This document shows, piece after piece, positions 18,340 to 27,131 of a DNA stretch of 64,000 nt. The position numbers were made by a program, and so were the translations under genes. The stretch covers positions 79,231 through 143,230 of the forward strand of contig JAFZOW010000121.1 of the NCBI GenBank assembly GCA_017552715.1, read 5' to 3'. Source of the DNA: Lachnospiraceae bacterium. Its GTDB lineage: Bacteria > Bacillota > Clostridia > Lachnospirales > Lachnospiraceae. Every line of letters starts with the position of its first letter. The first letter of the stretch is position 1. Below the pieces are notes generated by a model. The model saw only the letters and a program-made list of their open reading frames with translations. It did no database searches and was not told where the DNA came from.

Positions 18340-19375
18340 CCGTCTCCTCCTTGTGCAGATACTCCGACACATTCCCGCGGTCGATGATGGTCACATCCGC
18401 CGCAAAGTATTCGCTGGTATTGCCGCTCTCGATATATTCGTTCAGGGCCTCCACGCTGTATCGCCCCAGTTCCCCGGTATCCACGGCCAGGGTGGAAAAC
18501 ACCACGTTCCGGCTGATGGCGTTTAAGATCTTTTCGGAATCGTAATAGCCCAGGATATACACCTTACCCACCAGGTTAAAATCCACCACGGCCTGATAGG
18601 CGCAGCTGGTATCCATTTCGCTTAAGCAGACCAGGATATCCGGCTCCGTTCCTTCCATGAACACATCCCTGATACCCTCTTCCACCGAGAAGGGATTGCT
18701 GTCATCCACCACCATGTTCTTTACCGTAAAGTGCGTTCCCGGCGCATCCCGGTTCAGAGTGTCCATGATGCCCGAAAGGATCACGTTCTGGTCATAGAGC
18801 AGCTGGCTGCTGTCAAAAAACACCGTCACGCTGCATTCGTTACTGGCAGCCCTGCCCCTTCCCACCTGGCGTTCCATCTCCTCCCTTACGCGGACGATCT
18901 GGCGTCCGTATTCCCTGCCGATATTGTAGGCGCTCACGCCCACAAAGGAGCAGCGCCGGGAAGCGGCATTGTCGGAATACATGGTCACCACAGGGATCCC
19001 ACTGTCCACGGCCCGGTCAATGAGGCTGTCCATCTCCTCACTGTCTCCGCCGCAGACCATGATGCCATCCACATCCGAAGCTATGGCTATCTCCATCAGT
19101 TCCTCCGGGGAATAATCAAAAGAAAGGTTGGAACCGAAAAGCTCCACACAGGTATCTTTTTCCTCCGCCGCAGCACTGGCCCCCTGGTATACGTACTGCC
19201 AGAAGAAGGATTTCGGGTCGTCGGTGATCATGGCATAATAACGGCTGTAGCTCCGCTCCGGAGTATCCTCCGCCGTCTTCTCCTGATGCACGCGAAAATA
19301 GGCAAAAGCCACCACAAAGATCGCTGCCGCACAAAGTATGGTCAATATGGAAAAAATAAATGTCTTGGACCGCAT
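18320..19375 (-). CDS. Membrane-anchored sugar-binding sensor protein (XylFII-like)
   Basis: The protein has 351 residues. An N-terminal helix (about 6-27) without a lipobox or clear cleavage site anchors a periplasmic-binding domain: EIAIASDVDGIMVCGGD, PVVTMYSDNAASRRCSFVG, NVILSGIMDTLNRDAPG and LVCLSEMDTSCAYQAV. The gene starts the sensor operon and overlaps the kinase gene, so it is most likely the sugar-binding input of YesM rather than a transporter part. The SD GAAGGAGAG lies 8 bases before the ATG. The promoter has a good TATAAT but a weak -35 and is divergent from the GGDEF gene. Confidence 0.82.
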   Translation of the reverse strand: MRSKTFIFSILTILCAAAIFVVAFAYFRVHQEKTAEDTPERSYSRYYAMITDDPKSFFWQYVYQGASAAAEEKDTCVELFGSNLSFDYSPEELMEIAIASDVDGIMVCGGDSEEMDSLIDRAVDSGIPVVTMYSDNAASRRCSFVGVSAYNIGREYGRQIVRVREEMERQVGRGRAASNECSVTVFFDSSQLLYDQNVILSGIMDTLNRDAPGTHFTVKNMVVDDSNPFSVEEGIRDVFMEGTEPDILVCLSEMDTSCAYQAVVDFNLVGKVYILGYYDSEKILNAISRNVVFSTLAVDTGELGRYSVEALNEYIESGNTSEYFAADVTIIDRGNVSEYLHKEETDEKALQ

Positions 19376-19426
19376 CAGCCGGCTCTCCTTCTCTTAAGCC
19401 TGTCTGATTATACCACAAAAACATTA

Positions 19427-19455
19427 TTGTATGTATCAAAAAAAACGAGTATAAT
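19427..19455 (+). promoter_or_regulatory. Promoter giving a leaderless transcript of the GGDEF gene
   Basis: TTGTAT (19427-19432), a 17-bp spacer and TATAAT (19450-19455). The expected +1 is 19462-19463, where the ATG of MKFSNAL begins. Upstream in-frame ATGs at 19454 and 19457 overlap the -10 box and would not be in the transcript. There is no SD. Confidence 0.62.
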
Positions 19456-19462
19456 GATGAGC

Positions 19463-20545
19463 ATGAAATTTTCCAACGCGCTGAAACAGCTGATCACAAA
19501 GGATACGGGGATCGAGAACGAAACCAAGAAGATGGCGGTCCTTATACGGGTTCTGTCCCTGAACCTGTTTTTCTTTTTTATCATCAACACCATAGCCTTC
19601 GGCATTCACGGAGACTCCTACGCCAGTATCGGAAATCTGATCCTCTGCATTCTGTATTCCCTGATCTTTGCCCTTTCCTATAAGCTTCCAAAGATGTGGC
19701 TGGTATGGTGCTTCATCATAGTCACTACGGCCTGGGCCCTGTCCATGCTGTGGCTCTTCGGCCCCGACTCCAGCTTTCAGATCTTCCCGCCGTTTCTGAT
19801 CATCATCTTCTTTTTTGCCAGCTACGACCGCTTTATCTTAAAGCTGATCTTTGCCTTTATCACCTTTGTGGTCTATCAGGGCATGTCCCTGCTCTACGGC
19901 AACCGCGAACCCATGCTTCAGCTGAGCATTCATGCCCACCGCTGCGTCCGGGACAGCAATATGTTCATCATGATACTCTGTACCTGCATCGCAGCCCATG
20001 TCTTCTCCAACGACAGCCAGGTCCAGGAGAACAAGCTCATCGAATACAATAAACGGCTCAAGGAAAAGGCCAACACCGACCGCCTCACCGGGCTGAACAA
20101 CCGGGGCATGGCCATGGATTACCTTCAGGAATTTGCCAGAAAGGCCGACGAGATGATCTGCAGCATCTGTATCTGCGATATCGATCATTTCAAGCGGGTA
20201 AACGACAGCTACGGCCACGATATCGGCGATCTGGTGCTGAAGGCCGTTGCCAAATCCCTGATCACGGCGGTGGGTGACAAAGGCTTCGTGGCCCGCTGGG
20301 GCGGCGAGGAATTCTTCATCGCCTTTCCCAACATGAACGGTGACGATGCCATGGGCGTCCTTCTGGAAGTACAGAGGGAAGTGAAAAAAGCCAAGGTCAA
20401 TGTCCGCGACGAGTTCATCACGGTGACCCTCACCTACGGTCTTACGGAATACGATAAAGATAAAAAACTTGATGAGAACATCAAGGATGCGGATAACAAA
20501 CTCTATCTCGGAAAAGAACAGGGCCGTAATACCATCATTTATTGA
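19463..20545 (+). CDS. Membrane diguanylate cyclase (GGDEF domain)
   Basis: The protein has 360 residues from the ATG at 19463. The first 200 residues hold about six membrane helices with no recognised sensor name. The C-terminal domain has TDRLTGLNNRGMAMDYL, CDIDHFKRVNDSYGHDIGD and the active-site loop RWGGEEFF (GGEEF), so all catalytic features for making c-di-GMP are present. I see no RxxD inhibitory site before the GGEEF. The gene is divergent from the sugar-sensor operon, with the two -10 boxes about 40 bp apart, so regulation could be linked. Confidence 0.88.
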   Translation: MKFSNALKQLITKDTGIENETKKMAVLIRVLSLNLFFFFIINTIAFGIHGDSYASIGNLILCILYSLIFALSYKLPKMWLVWCFIIVTTAWALSMLWLFGPDSSFQIFPPFLIIIFFFASYDRFILKLIFAFITFVVYQGMSLLYGNREPMLQLSIHAHRCVRDSNMFIMILCTCIAAHVFSNDSQVQENKLIEYNKRLKEKANTDRLTGLNNRGMAMDYLQEFARKADEMICSICICDIDHFKRVNDSYGHDIGDLVLKAVAKSLITAVGDKGFVARWGGEEFFIAFPNMNGDDAMGVLLEVQREVKKAKVNVRDEFITVTLTYGLTEYDKDKKLDENIKDADNKLYLGKEQGRNTIIY

Positions 20546-20563
20546 ACGGCCCCTGAAAACGTC

Positions 20564-21316
20564 TTAAAGTCTCCGGGCCGTAGCGCGCCAGGCCCAGCCC
20601 AACAGACAGCCTACACTCTTTATAAGCCCCAGCTTTTCCTGCTGCCGGTACAGCTTCCAGATACGCTTTACCGCCACCATTTTGTTGGAGGAAAGAGAAG
20701 CTGCGGGCCGCCGGTAGATCACCAGCCGGGCATCCAGCCCCCGGGCTGATACCCCGCTCTTCAGGATCTGCCACCAGCAGGCCGTATCCTCACTCTCCAC
20801 ATCCGGCATATGCACGATCTTCTTCCCCAGCCGTTTCATATCCAGCAGTACCGTGGAAGTAAATATCACGGTACGGGAAAGGGCATGCTCATAATCCAGA
20901 GAGGAGGGAACATGCACCACTTTTCCCGTCCCCTGTGCATTCTCATCTCCAAACTCATAGCCGGTAAACACAAAGGACGCATCCTGCTTCTTTAAGAAGC
21001 GGAGCGTCCGTTTCAGTTTTTCGGGCAGCCACAGGTCATCGGCATCCAGAAACGCCAGGTATCTTCCCTTGGCGGCATCGATCCCGCAGTTCCTTGCATG
21101 GGCAGCCCCGTGAGGGCCTTCATTGCTGAGAAGGCGTATACGTTTATCCTTCGCGGCCAGCTCTTTCATCAGGGCCGCACTGCCGTCGCTGCTGGCATCA
21201 TCCACCAGGATCAGCTCGTAATCCTTATAACTCTGGGCCAGAACGCTCTCTACGGTCTGCTCCAGGTATTTCTCCGCATTATGCACGGGTATTACGATGC
21301 TGACCAGCTCTTCCAT
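20564..21316 (-). CDS. Family 2 glycosyltransferase
   Basis: The protein has 250 residues. It has the GT-A start VSIVIPVHNAEKYLEQTVES, ELILVDDASSDGS and the DxD motif in YLAFLDADDLW. These enzymes transfer a sugar from a nucleotide donor in the cytoplasm. No membrane helix is evident. It follows the GDP-fucose synthase gene by 3 bp, so it may use GDP-fucose or act in the same glycan. The acceptor is unknown. Confidence 0.87.
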   Translation of the reverse strand: MEELVSIVIPVHNAEKYLEQTVESVLAQSYKDYELILVDDASSDGSAALMKELAAKDKRIRLLSNEGPHGAAHARNCGIDAAKGRYLAFLDADDLWLPEKLKRTLRFLKKQDASFVFTGYEFGDENAQGTGKVVHVPSSLDYEHALSRTVIFTSTVLLDMKRLGKKIVHMPDVESEDTACWWQILKSGVSARGLDARLVIYRRPAASLSSNKMVAVKRIWKLYRQQEKLGLIKSVGCLLGWAWRATARRL

Positions 21317-21319
21317 GGC

Positions 21320-22276
21320 TCAGGCTCCCATACGGGCATTATCGATGTTCTCCCGGAACCAGTCATAGGCCAGCTTTACGCCTTCCTCCAGTTCCACCTT
21401 ATGGGTGAAGCCCAGGGCATGGAGCTTGCTCACATCACAGAGCTTCCTGGGGGTACCGTCGGGCATGGAACTGTTCCATACGATCTCTCCCTCATAACCC
21501 ACGGTCTTTTTGATCAGCTCTGCCAGCTCCTTTATGGTCAGTTCCTTTCCGGTACCGATGTTCACATGCTCCTCTCCGTCGTAATTCTCCAGAAGGAACA
21601 CACAGGCATCCGCCATATCATCCACATAAAGGAATTCACGCAGAGGGGAACCTGTTCCCCAGAGTTCCACGGAAGGAGCCCCGTTCTGCTTGGCTTCATG
21701 GAACTTCCGTATCATGGCCGGCAGCACATGGGAACCCTGCAGTTCGTAATTATCGTGAGGGCCGTACAGATTGGTGGGCATGCAGCTGATGAAATCATCG
21801 CCGTACTGCCGCTTATAGAATTTGCACATCTCCAGACCCGAGATCTTGGCGATGGCATAGGCTTCGTTGGTAGCTTCCAGGGGTCCCGTGAGCAGCGCGC
21901 TCTCCGGAATGGGCTGGGGTGCCATGCGGGGGTAGATGCAGCTGCTGCCTAAAAAGAGCAGCTTCTTCACTTTATACTGATGGCAGGCCTCGATCACATT
22001 GCACTGGATCTGCATATTGCTGTAGGCAAATTCCGCAGGAGCCGTGTTATTGGCATTTATACCCCCCACCTTTGCCGCAGCCAGCACCACCACATCGGGA
22101 CGCTCTGCCTCAAAAAAAGCTCTTACGTCTGCCTGCTCACAAAGATCCAGCTCCGCATGGGTCCGTCCGATGATGTTGGTATAGCCGCTGCGCTGAAGGG
22201 AACGCACGATGGCACTTCCCACCAGTCCCCGGTGTCCTGCCACATATACCTTATCGTTCTTTTCCGCTTTTGCCAT
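21320..22276 (-). CDS. fcl: GDP-L-fucose synthase
   Basis: The protein has 318 residues. This NADP-dependent epimerase/reductase of the extended SDR family converts GDP-4-keto-6-deoxymannose to GDP-L-fucose. Visible features are the N-terminal [37 protein letters not shown] and the catalytic YAIAK (Tyr/Lys), followed by [11 protein letters not shown]. The SD GGAGGAAG precedes the ATG. The partner gene gmd, which makes the substrate, is not in this window. Confidence 0.92.
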   Translation of the reverse strand: MAKAEKNDKVYVAGHRGLVGSAIVRSLQRSGYTNIIGRTHAELDLCEQADVRAFFEAERPDVVVLAAAKVGGINANNTAPAEFAYSNMQIQCNVIEACHQYKVKKLLFLGSSCIYPRMAPQPIPESALLTGPLEATNEAYAIAKISGLEMCKFYKRQYGDDFISCMPTNLYGPHDNYELQGSHVLPAMIRKFHEAKQNGAPSVELWGTGSPLREFLYVDDMADACVFLLENYDGEEHVNIGTGKELTIKELAELIKKTVGYEGEIVWNSSMPDGTPRKLCDVSKLHALGFTHKVELEEGVKLAYDWFRENIDNARMGA

Positions 22277-22294
22277 TTTTACTCTTCCTCCTAC

Positions 22295-22323
22295 TTGCGT
22301 TTTTTTCCTGCAGCCGATATAAT
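22295..22323 (+). promoter_or_regulatory. Promoter giving a leaderless transcript of the PAP2-like gene
   Basis: TTGCGT (22295-22300), a 17-bp spacer and TATAAT (22318-22323). The expected +1 is 22330, exactly the A of the ATG. There is no SD between the -10 and the start. Confidence 0.62.
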
Positions 22324-22329
22324 GAGTGC

Positions 22330-22812
22330 ATGCATTATCTGTATGACTTATTCCACAATCCCATCCTGATGAGTGCCGTTTCCTCCTGGTTTATAGCACA
22401 GATCCTTAAAACGCTGCTGCATACCATTGTAAACCGCGGCTTTGTTGCGGAGCGCCTCATCGGTACCGGCGGTATGCCCAGTTCCCACTCCGCTACGGTC
22501 TGCAGCCTGGCCACTGCCGTTTTCCTTCGCTGCGGCCCCGGCTCCGTGGATTTTGCCCTGGCCGGTGCCCTGGCCATCATCGTGATGTATGATGCCCTCG
22601 GGATACGCCGACAGGCAGGCCGTCATGCCCAGGTACTGAACGAGATGATGGATACCATGGAAAGGATGGAACAGGTGGATTGGAATACCCTTTCCCCGGA
22701 CGACCGTCTGAAAGAATTTCTGGGGCATACCCCCTCACAGGTGGCCGCCGGTCTGGTGATCGGCATTCTCATGGCCTTCGTCATGTGTTACGTAGTCTTT
22801 CCCGTGGCATAA
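22330..22812 (+). CDS. Divergent PAP2-family membrane protein
   Basis: The protein has 160 residues from the ATG at 22330. It has [17 protein letters not shown], a PSGH-like phosphatase motif, and [20 protein letters not shown], the hallmark of the DUF212/divergent PAP2 group. Four to five membrane segments fit. Members may act on lipid phosphates, but no activity is established for this branch as far as I know. A terminator follows at once (22816-22842). Confidence 0.87.
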   Translation: MHYLYDLFHNPILMSAVSSWFIAQILKTLLHTIVNRGFVAERLIGTGGMPSSHSATVCSLATAVFLRCGPGSVDFALAGALAIIVMYDALGIRRQAGRHAQVLNEMMDTMERMEQVDWNTLSPDDRLKEFLGHTPSQVAAGLVIGILMAFVMCYVVFPVA

Positions 22813-22815
22813 TTC

Positions 22816-22842
22816 ATCCCCGGTGATACCGGGGATTTTTTT
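22816..22842 (+). terminator. Rho-independent terminator after the PAP2-like gene
   Basis: ATCCCCGGT and ACCGGGGAT form a 9-bp stem with a GAT loop, followed by seven T. The T-run is only on the plus strand. Confidence 0.9.
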
Positions 22843-22846
22843 ATTT

Positions 22847-23698
22847 TCAGCCCAGATACTCTGCTATGGCGTCTTTCCAGTTTTTAAAACGATAGCCTCC
22901 GCAAAGGGCGAACATCTTATTCTCCAGCGCCGAAAAGGCCGGCCGGTCTGCCGATGCGGGAAAACGCTTCTTATATTCTGCCGAGCTGATATGCTCCACC
23001 TTGGTGGAAAGCCCTTTTAAGCGGAAGATCTCTTCCGTAAACTCCGCCCAGCTGCAGATCCCGTCACAGGTGGCATGATAAAGGCCGTAATCCTCCGTAG
23101 GGATCAGGGAAAGCACCGCCCGGGCCAGTTCCATGGCCGAAGTGGGATTTCCCAGCTGGTCGTCCACCACACTCACCGTATCGTTCTTTTCCGCCAGGGA
23201 GAGCATGGTGCGCACAAAATTCTTTCCTTCCCCGTATAACCAGGCCGTGCGCAGGATAAACCAGCGCTCTGCGAACTGCTTTACGAATTCCTCTCCGGCC
23301 AGCTTGCTGCGGCCGTAGGCACTCTTCGGTCCCACGGGATCGAACTCCGTGCGGGGCTTTTCCCCGTCACCGGGGAAAACATAATCCGTAGAGATATGAA
23401 TGAGCTTCGTCCCGACACGGGAAGATGCAATGGCCAGATTCCGGGGACCTATGGCATTAATGCGGAAAGCGGTATCCTCGTCCTTTTCGCAGCCGTCCAC
23501 ATTGGTGGCCGCCGCACAGTTCACGATCACATCCGGCTTGATCCGGTCCACATAAGCGATCACCGCGGCAGTATCCGTGATATCCAGATCCTCCACGTCG
23601 GTACCGATATATTCATATTCCTTATCCGCTTCCGTAAGCGAATAAATAGCCCTTCCCAGCTGCCCTTTGCAGCCGGTGACCATCAAGCGTATGCCCAT
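22847..23698 (-). CDS. rmlD: dTDP-4-dehydrorhamnose reductase
   Basis: The protein has 283 residues. It reduces dTDP-4-keto-L-rhamnose to dTDP-L-rhamnose with NAD(P)H. Visible are the dinucleotide motif VTGCKGQLGRAI, NCAAATNVDGCE, the catalytic SAYGRSKLAGE (Tyr/Lys) and WFILRTAWLYGEG. The gene starts 1 bp after leuA, an odd partner, and the other rhamnose genes rmlA, B and C are absent here. Confidence 0.9.
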   Translation of the reverse strand: MGIRLMVTGCKGQLGRAIYSLTEADKEYEYIGTDVEDLDITDTAAVIAYVDRIKPDVIVNCAAATNVDGCEKDEDTAFRINAIGPRNLAIASSRVGTKLIHISTDYVFPGDGEKPRTEFDPVGPKSAYGRSKLAGEEFVKQFAERWFILRTAWLYGEGKNFVRTMLSLAEKNDTVSVVDDQLGNPTSAMELARAVLSLIPTEDYGLYHATCDGICSWAEFTEEIFRLKGLSTKVEHISSAEYKKRFPASADRPAFSALENKMFALCGGYRFKNWKDAIAEYLG

Positions 23699-23699
23699 A

Positions 23700-25376
23700 T
23701 CAGCCTCCCAGCTTCAGACGGTTCACCGCGGAAAAGATGGCACGCACGGAAGCCCGGGTGATGTTGGAACTGACACCCACACCGTAGGTCACCTCGCCGC
23801 TGTCTTCGTTCAGCAGATGGATATAAGCCGCCGCCTGGGAATTGGCACCGCTCTGCAGCGCGTGCTCCTCGTAATCCAGCACCTTGATCCGTATGCCGAA
23901 GGTTTCGCGCATACCCCGCTGTACAGCATCCACAGGGCCGTTACCCACGGCGTCAAAGCTCTTCTCCACACCGTGATCCGTATAACTCACATGCACGCCC
24001 GTATCGAATTCGCTCTCCGTCTCCTCCGACAGGTCGTCCACCTTCAGCTTGCGGAAGTGGATGGGCTCGTTCTTCTTTAAGTATTCCTCACGGAACTTCT
24101 CCATAACGGTCTCGGGAGATACCTCACCCTGCCCTTCGGAGATCTTCTGGATCACATCCGCAAATTCCCTCTGCATGGGCTTGGGCAGCTTGAAGCCGAA
24201 ATAGGTCTCCATAACGAAAGCCACACCGCCCTTACCGGACTGGGAATTGATACGCACGATGGGCTCGTATTCCCTTCCGATATCCGCAGGATCGATGGTA
24301 AGATAAGGCACCTGCCATATCTGCGAATTCCGCTCCTGCATAGCGTGCACGCCCTTGTTGATGGCATCCTGATGAGAGCCGGAAAAAGCCGTGAACACCA
24401 GCTTGCCCGCATAGGGGTGCCTGGGATGGATGGGGATCTTGCAGCAGCGCTCATAGAGCTCTATGCCTTCGTTCACGTTATCCAGAGCCAGACCGCAGTC
24501 AATGCCCTGGGAGAACATGTTATAAGCCAGATTTACGATATCCACGTTGCCGGTGCGCTCACCGTTACCGAAGAGGGTTCCCTCGATACGGTCCGCTCCC
24601 GCCAGCAGGGAAAGCTCGGCAGCCGCCACACCCGTCCCCCGGTCGTTGTGGGGATGAACGCTTAAGATCACCGCTTCCCTCTTATGCATATTGCGGCTCA
24701 TGAATTCGATACGGTCCGCAAAGGCATTGGGCGTGGTCATTTCCACAGTGGAAGGCAGGTTGATGATCATGGGATGTTCCTTTGTGGGATTCCACAGATC
24801 GATCACCGCATTGCACACCTCAAGAGCATAATCCAGTTCCGTTCCCGTAAAGCTCTCGGGAGAATACTCCAGAGTCACCTCACCGTCATAATCCTTCAGA
24901 TGATCCATGACCATGCGGGTTCCGGAAAGAGCCAGTTCCTTCACTTCTTCACGGCTGGCATGAAAGACCACATCCCGCTGCAGCGTGGATGTGGAATTAT
25001 AGATATGTACGATCGCGCTCTTGGTTCCCTGTATCGCTTCAAAGGAACGGATGATCTGCTCCTCCCGACACTGGGCCAGCACCTGGACCTTTACATCATC
25101 CGGGACCAGCTTACGGTCCACCAGCTGCCGCAGGAAGTCGTACTCGATCTGACTGGCTGCGGGAAAACCCACCTCGATCTCTTTAAAGCCAAGCTTAACA
25201 AGATAATTGAAAAACTCCACCTTTTCCGAGACCACCATGGGATCGATCAGAGCCTGATTACCGTCCCGCAGGTCCACACTGCACCAGATGGGAGCCTTCT
25301 GTATCTCCTTATCCGGCCAGGTACGCTCCGGATAAGCATCCACAGGTACCCGTTGATAGCGCTTGTAATTGAGCAT
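23700..25376 (-). CDS. leuA: 2-isopropylmalate synthase
   Basis: The protein has 558 residues and catalyses the first step of leucine synthesis, acetyl-CoA plus 2-oxoisovalerate. The catalytic TIM barrel shows WCSVDLRDGNQALIDPM, EIEVGFPAASQIEYDF, SVHPHNDRGTGVAAAEL and GNGERTGNVDIV. The C-terminal part (about 440-558) is the leucine-binding regulatory domain. The length and motifs fit the longer Corynebacterium-like type of LeuA. The SD GAGGTG precedes the ATG. No T-box or leader is seen; the HPr gene is 21 bp upstream. Confidence 0.92.
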   Translation of the reverse strand: MLNYKRYQRVPVDAYPERTWPDKEIQKAPIWCSVDLRDGNQALIDPMVVSEKVEFFNYLVKLGFKEIEVGFPAASQIEYDFLRQLVDRKLVPDDVKVQVLAQCREEQIIRSFEAIQGTKSAIVHIYNSTSTLQRDVVFHASREEVKELALSGTRMVMDHLKDYDGEVTLEYSPESFTGTELDYALEVCNAVIDLWNPTKEHPMIINLPSTVEMTTPNAFADRIEFMSRNMHKREAVILSVHPHNDRGTGVAAAELSLLAGADRIEGTLFGNGERTGNVDIVNLAYNMFSQGIDCGLALDNVNEGIELYERCCKIPIHPRHPYAGKLVFTAFSGSHQDAINKGVHAMQERNSQIWQVPYLTIDPADIGREYEPIVRINSQSGKGGVAFVMETYFGFKLPKPMQREFADVIQKISEGQGEVSPETVMEKFREEYLKKNEPIHFRKLKVDDLSEETESEFDTGVHVSYTDHGVEKSFDAVGNGPVDAVQRGMRETFGIRIKVLDYEEHALQSGANSQAAAYIHLLNEDSGEVTYGVGVSSNITRASVRAIFSAVNRLKLGG

Positions 25377-25397
25377 TGACCTACACCTCTGTTTTTC

Positions 25398-25673
25398 TTA
25401 TTTTTCTTCACCCTCACCGAGTCCGCTCTCTACCGCCTCAACCAGACAGCGCAGAGCTTCTTCCTCATCCTCGCCCTCACAGATGAACTCGATCTCGTCG
25501 CCGCTTTTCACGCATGCCCCCAGAACGCTCAGCACACTCTTGGCATTGGCCGTGTTCTCGCGGAACTGAAACTGGGTCTGAGACTGAAATTTCATCGCTT
25601 CCTTGCAGAGAAAGCCTGCAGGACGCAGATGCAGACCGGTCGGATTGATGATCGTAACCTTCTGCCTTACCAT
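25398..25673 (-). CDS. HPr-family phosphocarrier protein
   Basis: The protein has 91 residues from the ATG at 25673, preceded by GGGGGTAG. His15 in TGLHLRPAG is the PTS phosphorylation site and Ser46 in NAKSVL is the HPr-kinase site, so both transfer and catabolite-control functions are possible. The acidic end (GEGEDEEEAL, GLGEGEEK) matches HPr length and fold. It has its own promoter (25768-25796) and a 9-bp leader hairpin. Whether this is the main HPr of the cell cannot be told. Confidence 0.88.
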   Translation of the reverse strand: MVRQKVTIINPTGLHLRPAGFLCKEAMKFQSQTQFQFRENTANAKSVLSVLGACVKSGDEIEFICEGEDEEEALRCLVEAVESGLGEGEEK

Positions 25674-25720
25674 TTTGCTACCCCCGTTTTCTTGTAACCC
25701 CGTAAATGTATTAAAGTTTT

Positions 25721-25751
25721 CTGTCCGGAAGTATCTCACGCATCCGGACAG
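25721..25751 (-). other. Hairpin in the HPr gene leader
   Basis: CTGTCCGGA and TCCGGACAG form a perfect 9-bp stem around a 13-base loop, about 50 bases before the HPr start. There is no T-run, so it is more likely a stabilising or binding structure than a terminator. Confidence 0.5.
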
Positions 25752-25767
25752 ATATTGTTAAAGCATT

Positions 25768-25796
25768 ATTTTACCACTTTTCCTCTGTATCTTCAA
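25768..25796 (-). promoter_or_regulatory. Promoter of the HPr gene
   Basis: On the minus strand there is TTGAAG, a 17-bp spacer and TAAAAT. It lies just after the cdaR stop and would drive HPr, leuA and rmlD. Confidence 0.6.
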
Positions 25797-25805
25797 GCCG
25801 TGTGT

Positions 25806-27131
25806 TTATTCGGTCTCCTCCGCCTTCGGCTTCAGATGCACGTCCGCATAATAGATCTCTTCCGTATCCAGCCCATCCGGCAGAGTCAGGACGATGGGCA
25901 TCTGATAATAACCTTCCACCGGATTCTCCATCTGATTGGCCGCCAGGAAGTCATCCACACGGATCTCGCCCAGGATATCGGACCCCTTTACATCCGTAAA
26001 GTCATCCTCTACACCGTTCAAAGTGATACGGAGATTCGCTACACGGTGTGCCTCTCCGTCATCTTCCTCGGTGGCCATGAGGAAGATCTCGGCCTCAAAA
26101 CCTTCCGGCACGCCGACGGCCGTCAGATTACGCATGGGCACGCTGAAGCTGTGGCTTACCAGTTCTTCGATCTTGACGGTCACGTTTACGGGACCGTAGA
26201 AACCGTCTCTCATAACCAGATGCACGCCGTCGGGCAGATAATCTTCCAGATTCAGTTCCTTCGTCACCGAGCTTTCTTCACCCTCCACATTCAGCTCGCT
26301 GCCCGGTACCGAAATACTGGAGATACCGTTCAGTACGCTGTTACGTGCAGCAATATAGATGGCTGTACGGTCTGCCACAGGCTCGCCGCTCACCACATAG
26401 CCTTCCGCCGGCTCACCGCTCACGTTATAGATCACATCCACAGCCTTGGTGGGCAGTATCTCCACTCCCACATTGATGGTAGAGATATTCGTCTTCAGGT
26501 TCTCGTGGGTAACGATATCGCCGTTGCCGTCTACCAGACGGATATCCGCACTGGTGGACAGATCCGAGTTACGTCCCGCCACGCTCACCGAGCAGTTGGC
26601 CCAGGCAATGGTATCCACCACGGATTCCGGCCCGGAGACCCGCACCGAGTTCTGGGTCTGAGTCACATTGCCCATAACATAGCCTTCCGCAGGCTCACCC
26701 AGAGTATCCACAAACACGGTCATAGGCACTTCCTTCAGGTTCTCCACGGAAAGCTCCATCTGTTCACGGCTCTGGCGTATACTGTCCAGCTGGTCGTTAC
26801 TCTTGTTGGCATATACCTGGATCGTCACCGTGTTCATATAGGAAAGGTTTTCCATATCTGCCACGGCACGGATATTCTCATAGCTTAAGCTGTCCAGCAC
26901 GGAACGCTTGGCGCGGATCTCCACATCCACCACGTCACTGTGGTTCAGCACCTCATAGCACATCCCCTTGGCTGTCAGGCTGTCGCTGTTGACTATTTCC
27001 ACCTTCACACCGCTGTAGGAAGTGGTATCCATCGGATCCGCATAGTTGATCACGATGAGCCAAAGGGCAAAGGCGACCAGCAGTGCCAGCAGTTTAAGTC
27101 CCAGATTTTCGGTCAGCTTGCTCAGGCGCAC
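25806..27131 (-). CDS. cdaR: CdaR-like YbbR-domain regulator of c-di-AMP synthesis
   Basis: The protein has 441 residues from a GTG at 27131, chosen because AAGGAGAG stands 9 bases upstream; the open frame itself starts at 27275. One N-terminal membrane helix (about 10-28, LKLLALLVAFALWLIV) is followed by about four extracellular YbbR repeats of some 85 residues. Repeat marks such as PAEGYVMGNVTQTQN and PAEGYVVSGEP are visible. CdaR proteins bind CdaA and tune its cyclase activity. The start lies inside cdaA with a 38-bp overlap, as expected for partners made together. Confidence 0.87.
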   Translation of the reverse strand: MRLSKLTENLGLKLLALLVAFALWLIVINYADPMDTTSYSGVKVEIVNSDSLTAKGMCYEVLNHSDVVDVEIRAKRSVLDSLSYENIRAVADMENLSYMNTVTIQVYANKSNDQLDSIRQSREQMELSVENLKEVPMTVFVDTLGEPAEGYVMGNVTQTQNSVRVSGPESVVDTIAWANCSVSVAGRNSDLSTSADIRLVDGNGDIVTHENLKTNISTINVGVEILPTKAVDVIYNVSGEPAEGYVVSGEPVADRTAIYIAARNSVLNGISSISVPGSELNVEGEESSVTKELNLEDYLPDGVHLVMRDGFYGPVNVTVKIEELVSHSFSVPMRNLTAVGVPEGFEAEIFLMATEEDDGEAHRVANLRITLNGVEDDFTDVKGSDILGEIRVDDFLAANQMENPVEGYYQMPIVLTLPDGLDTEEIYYADVHLKPKAEETE

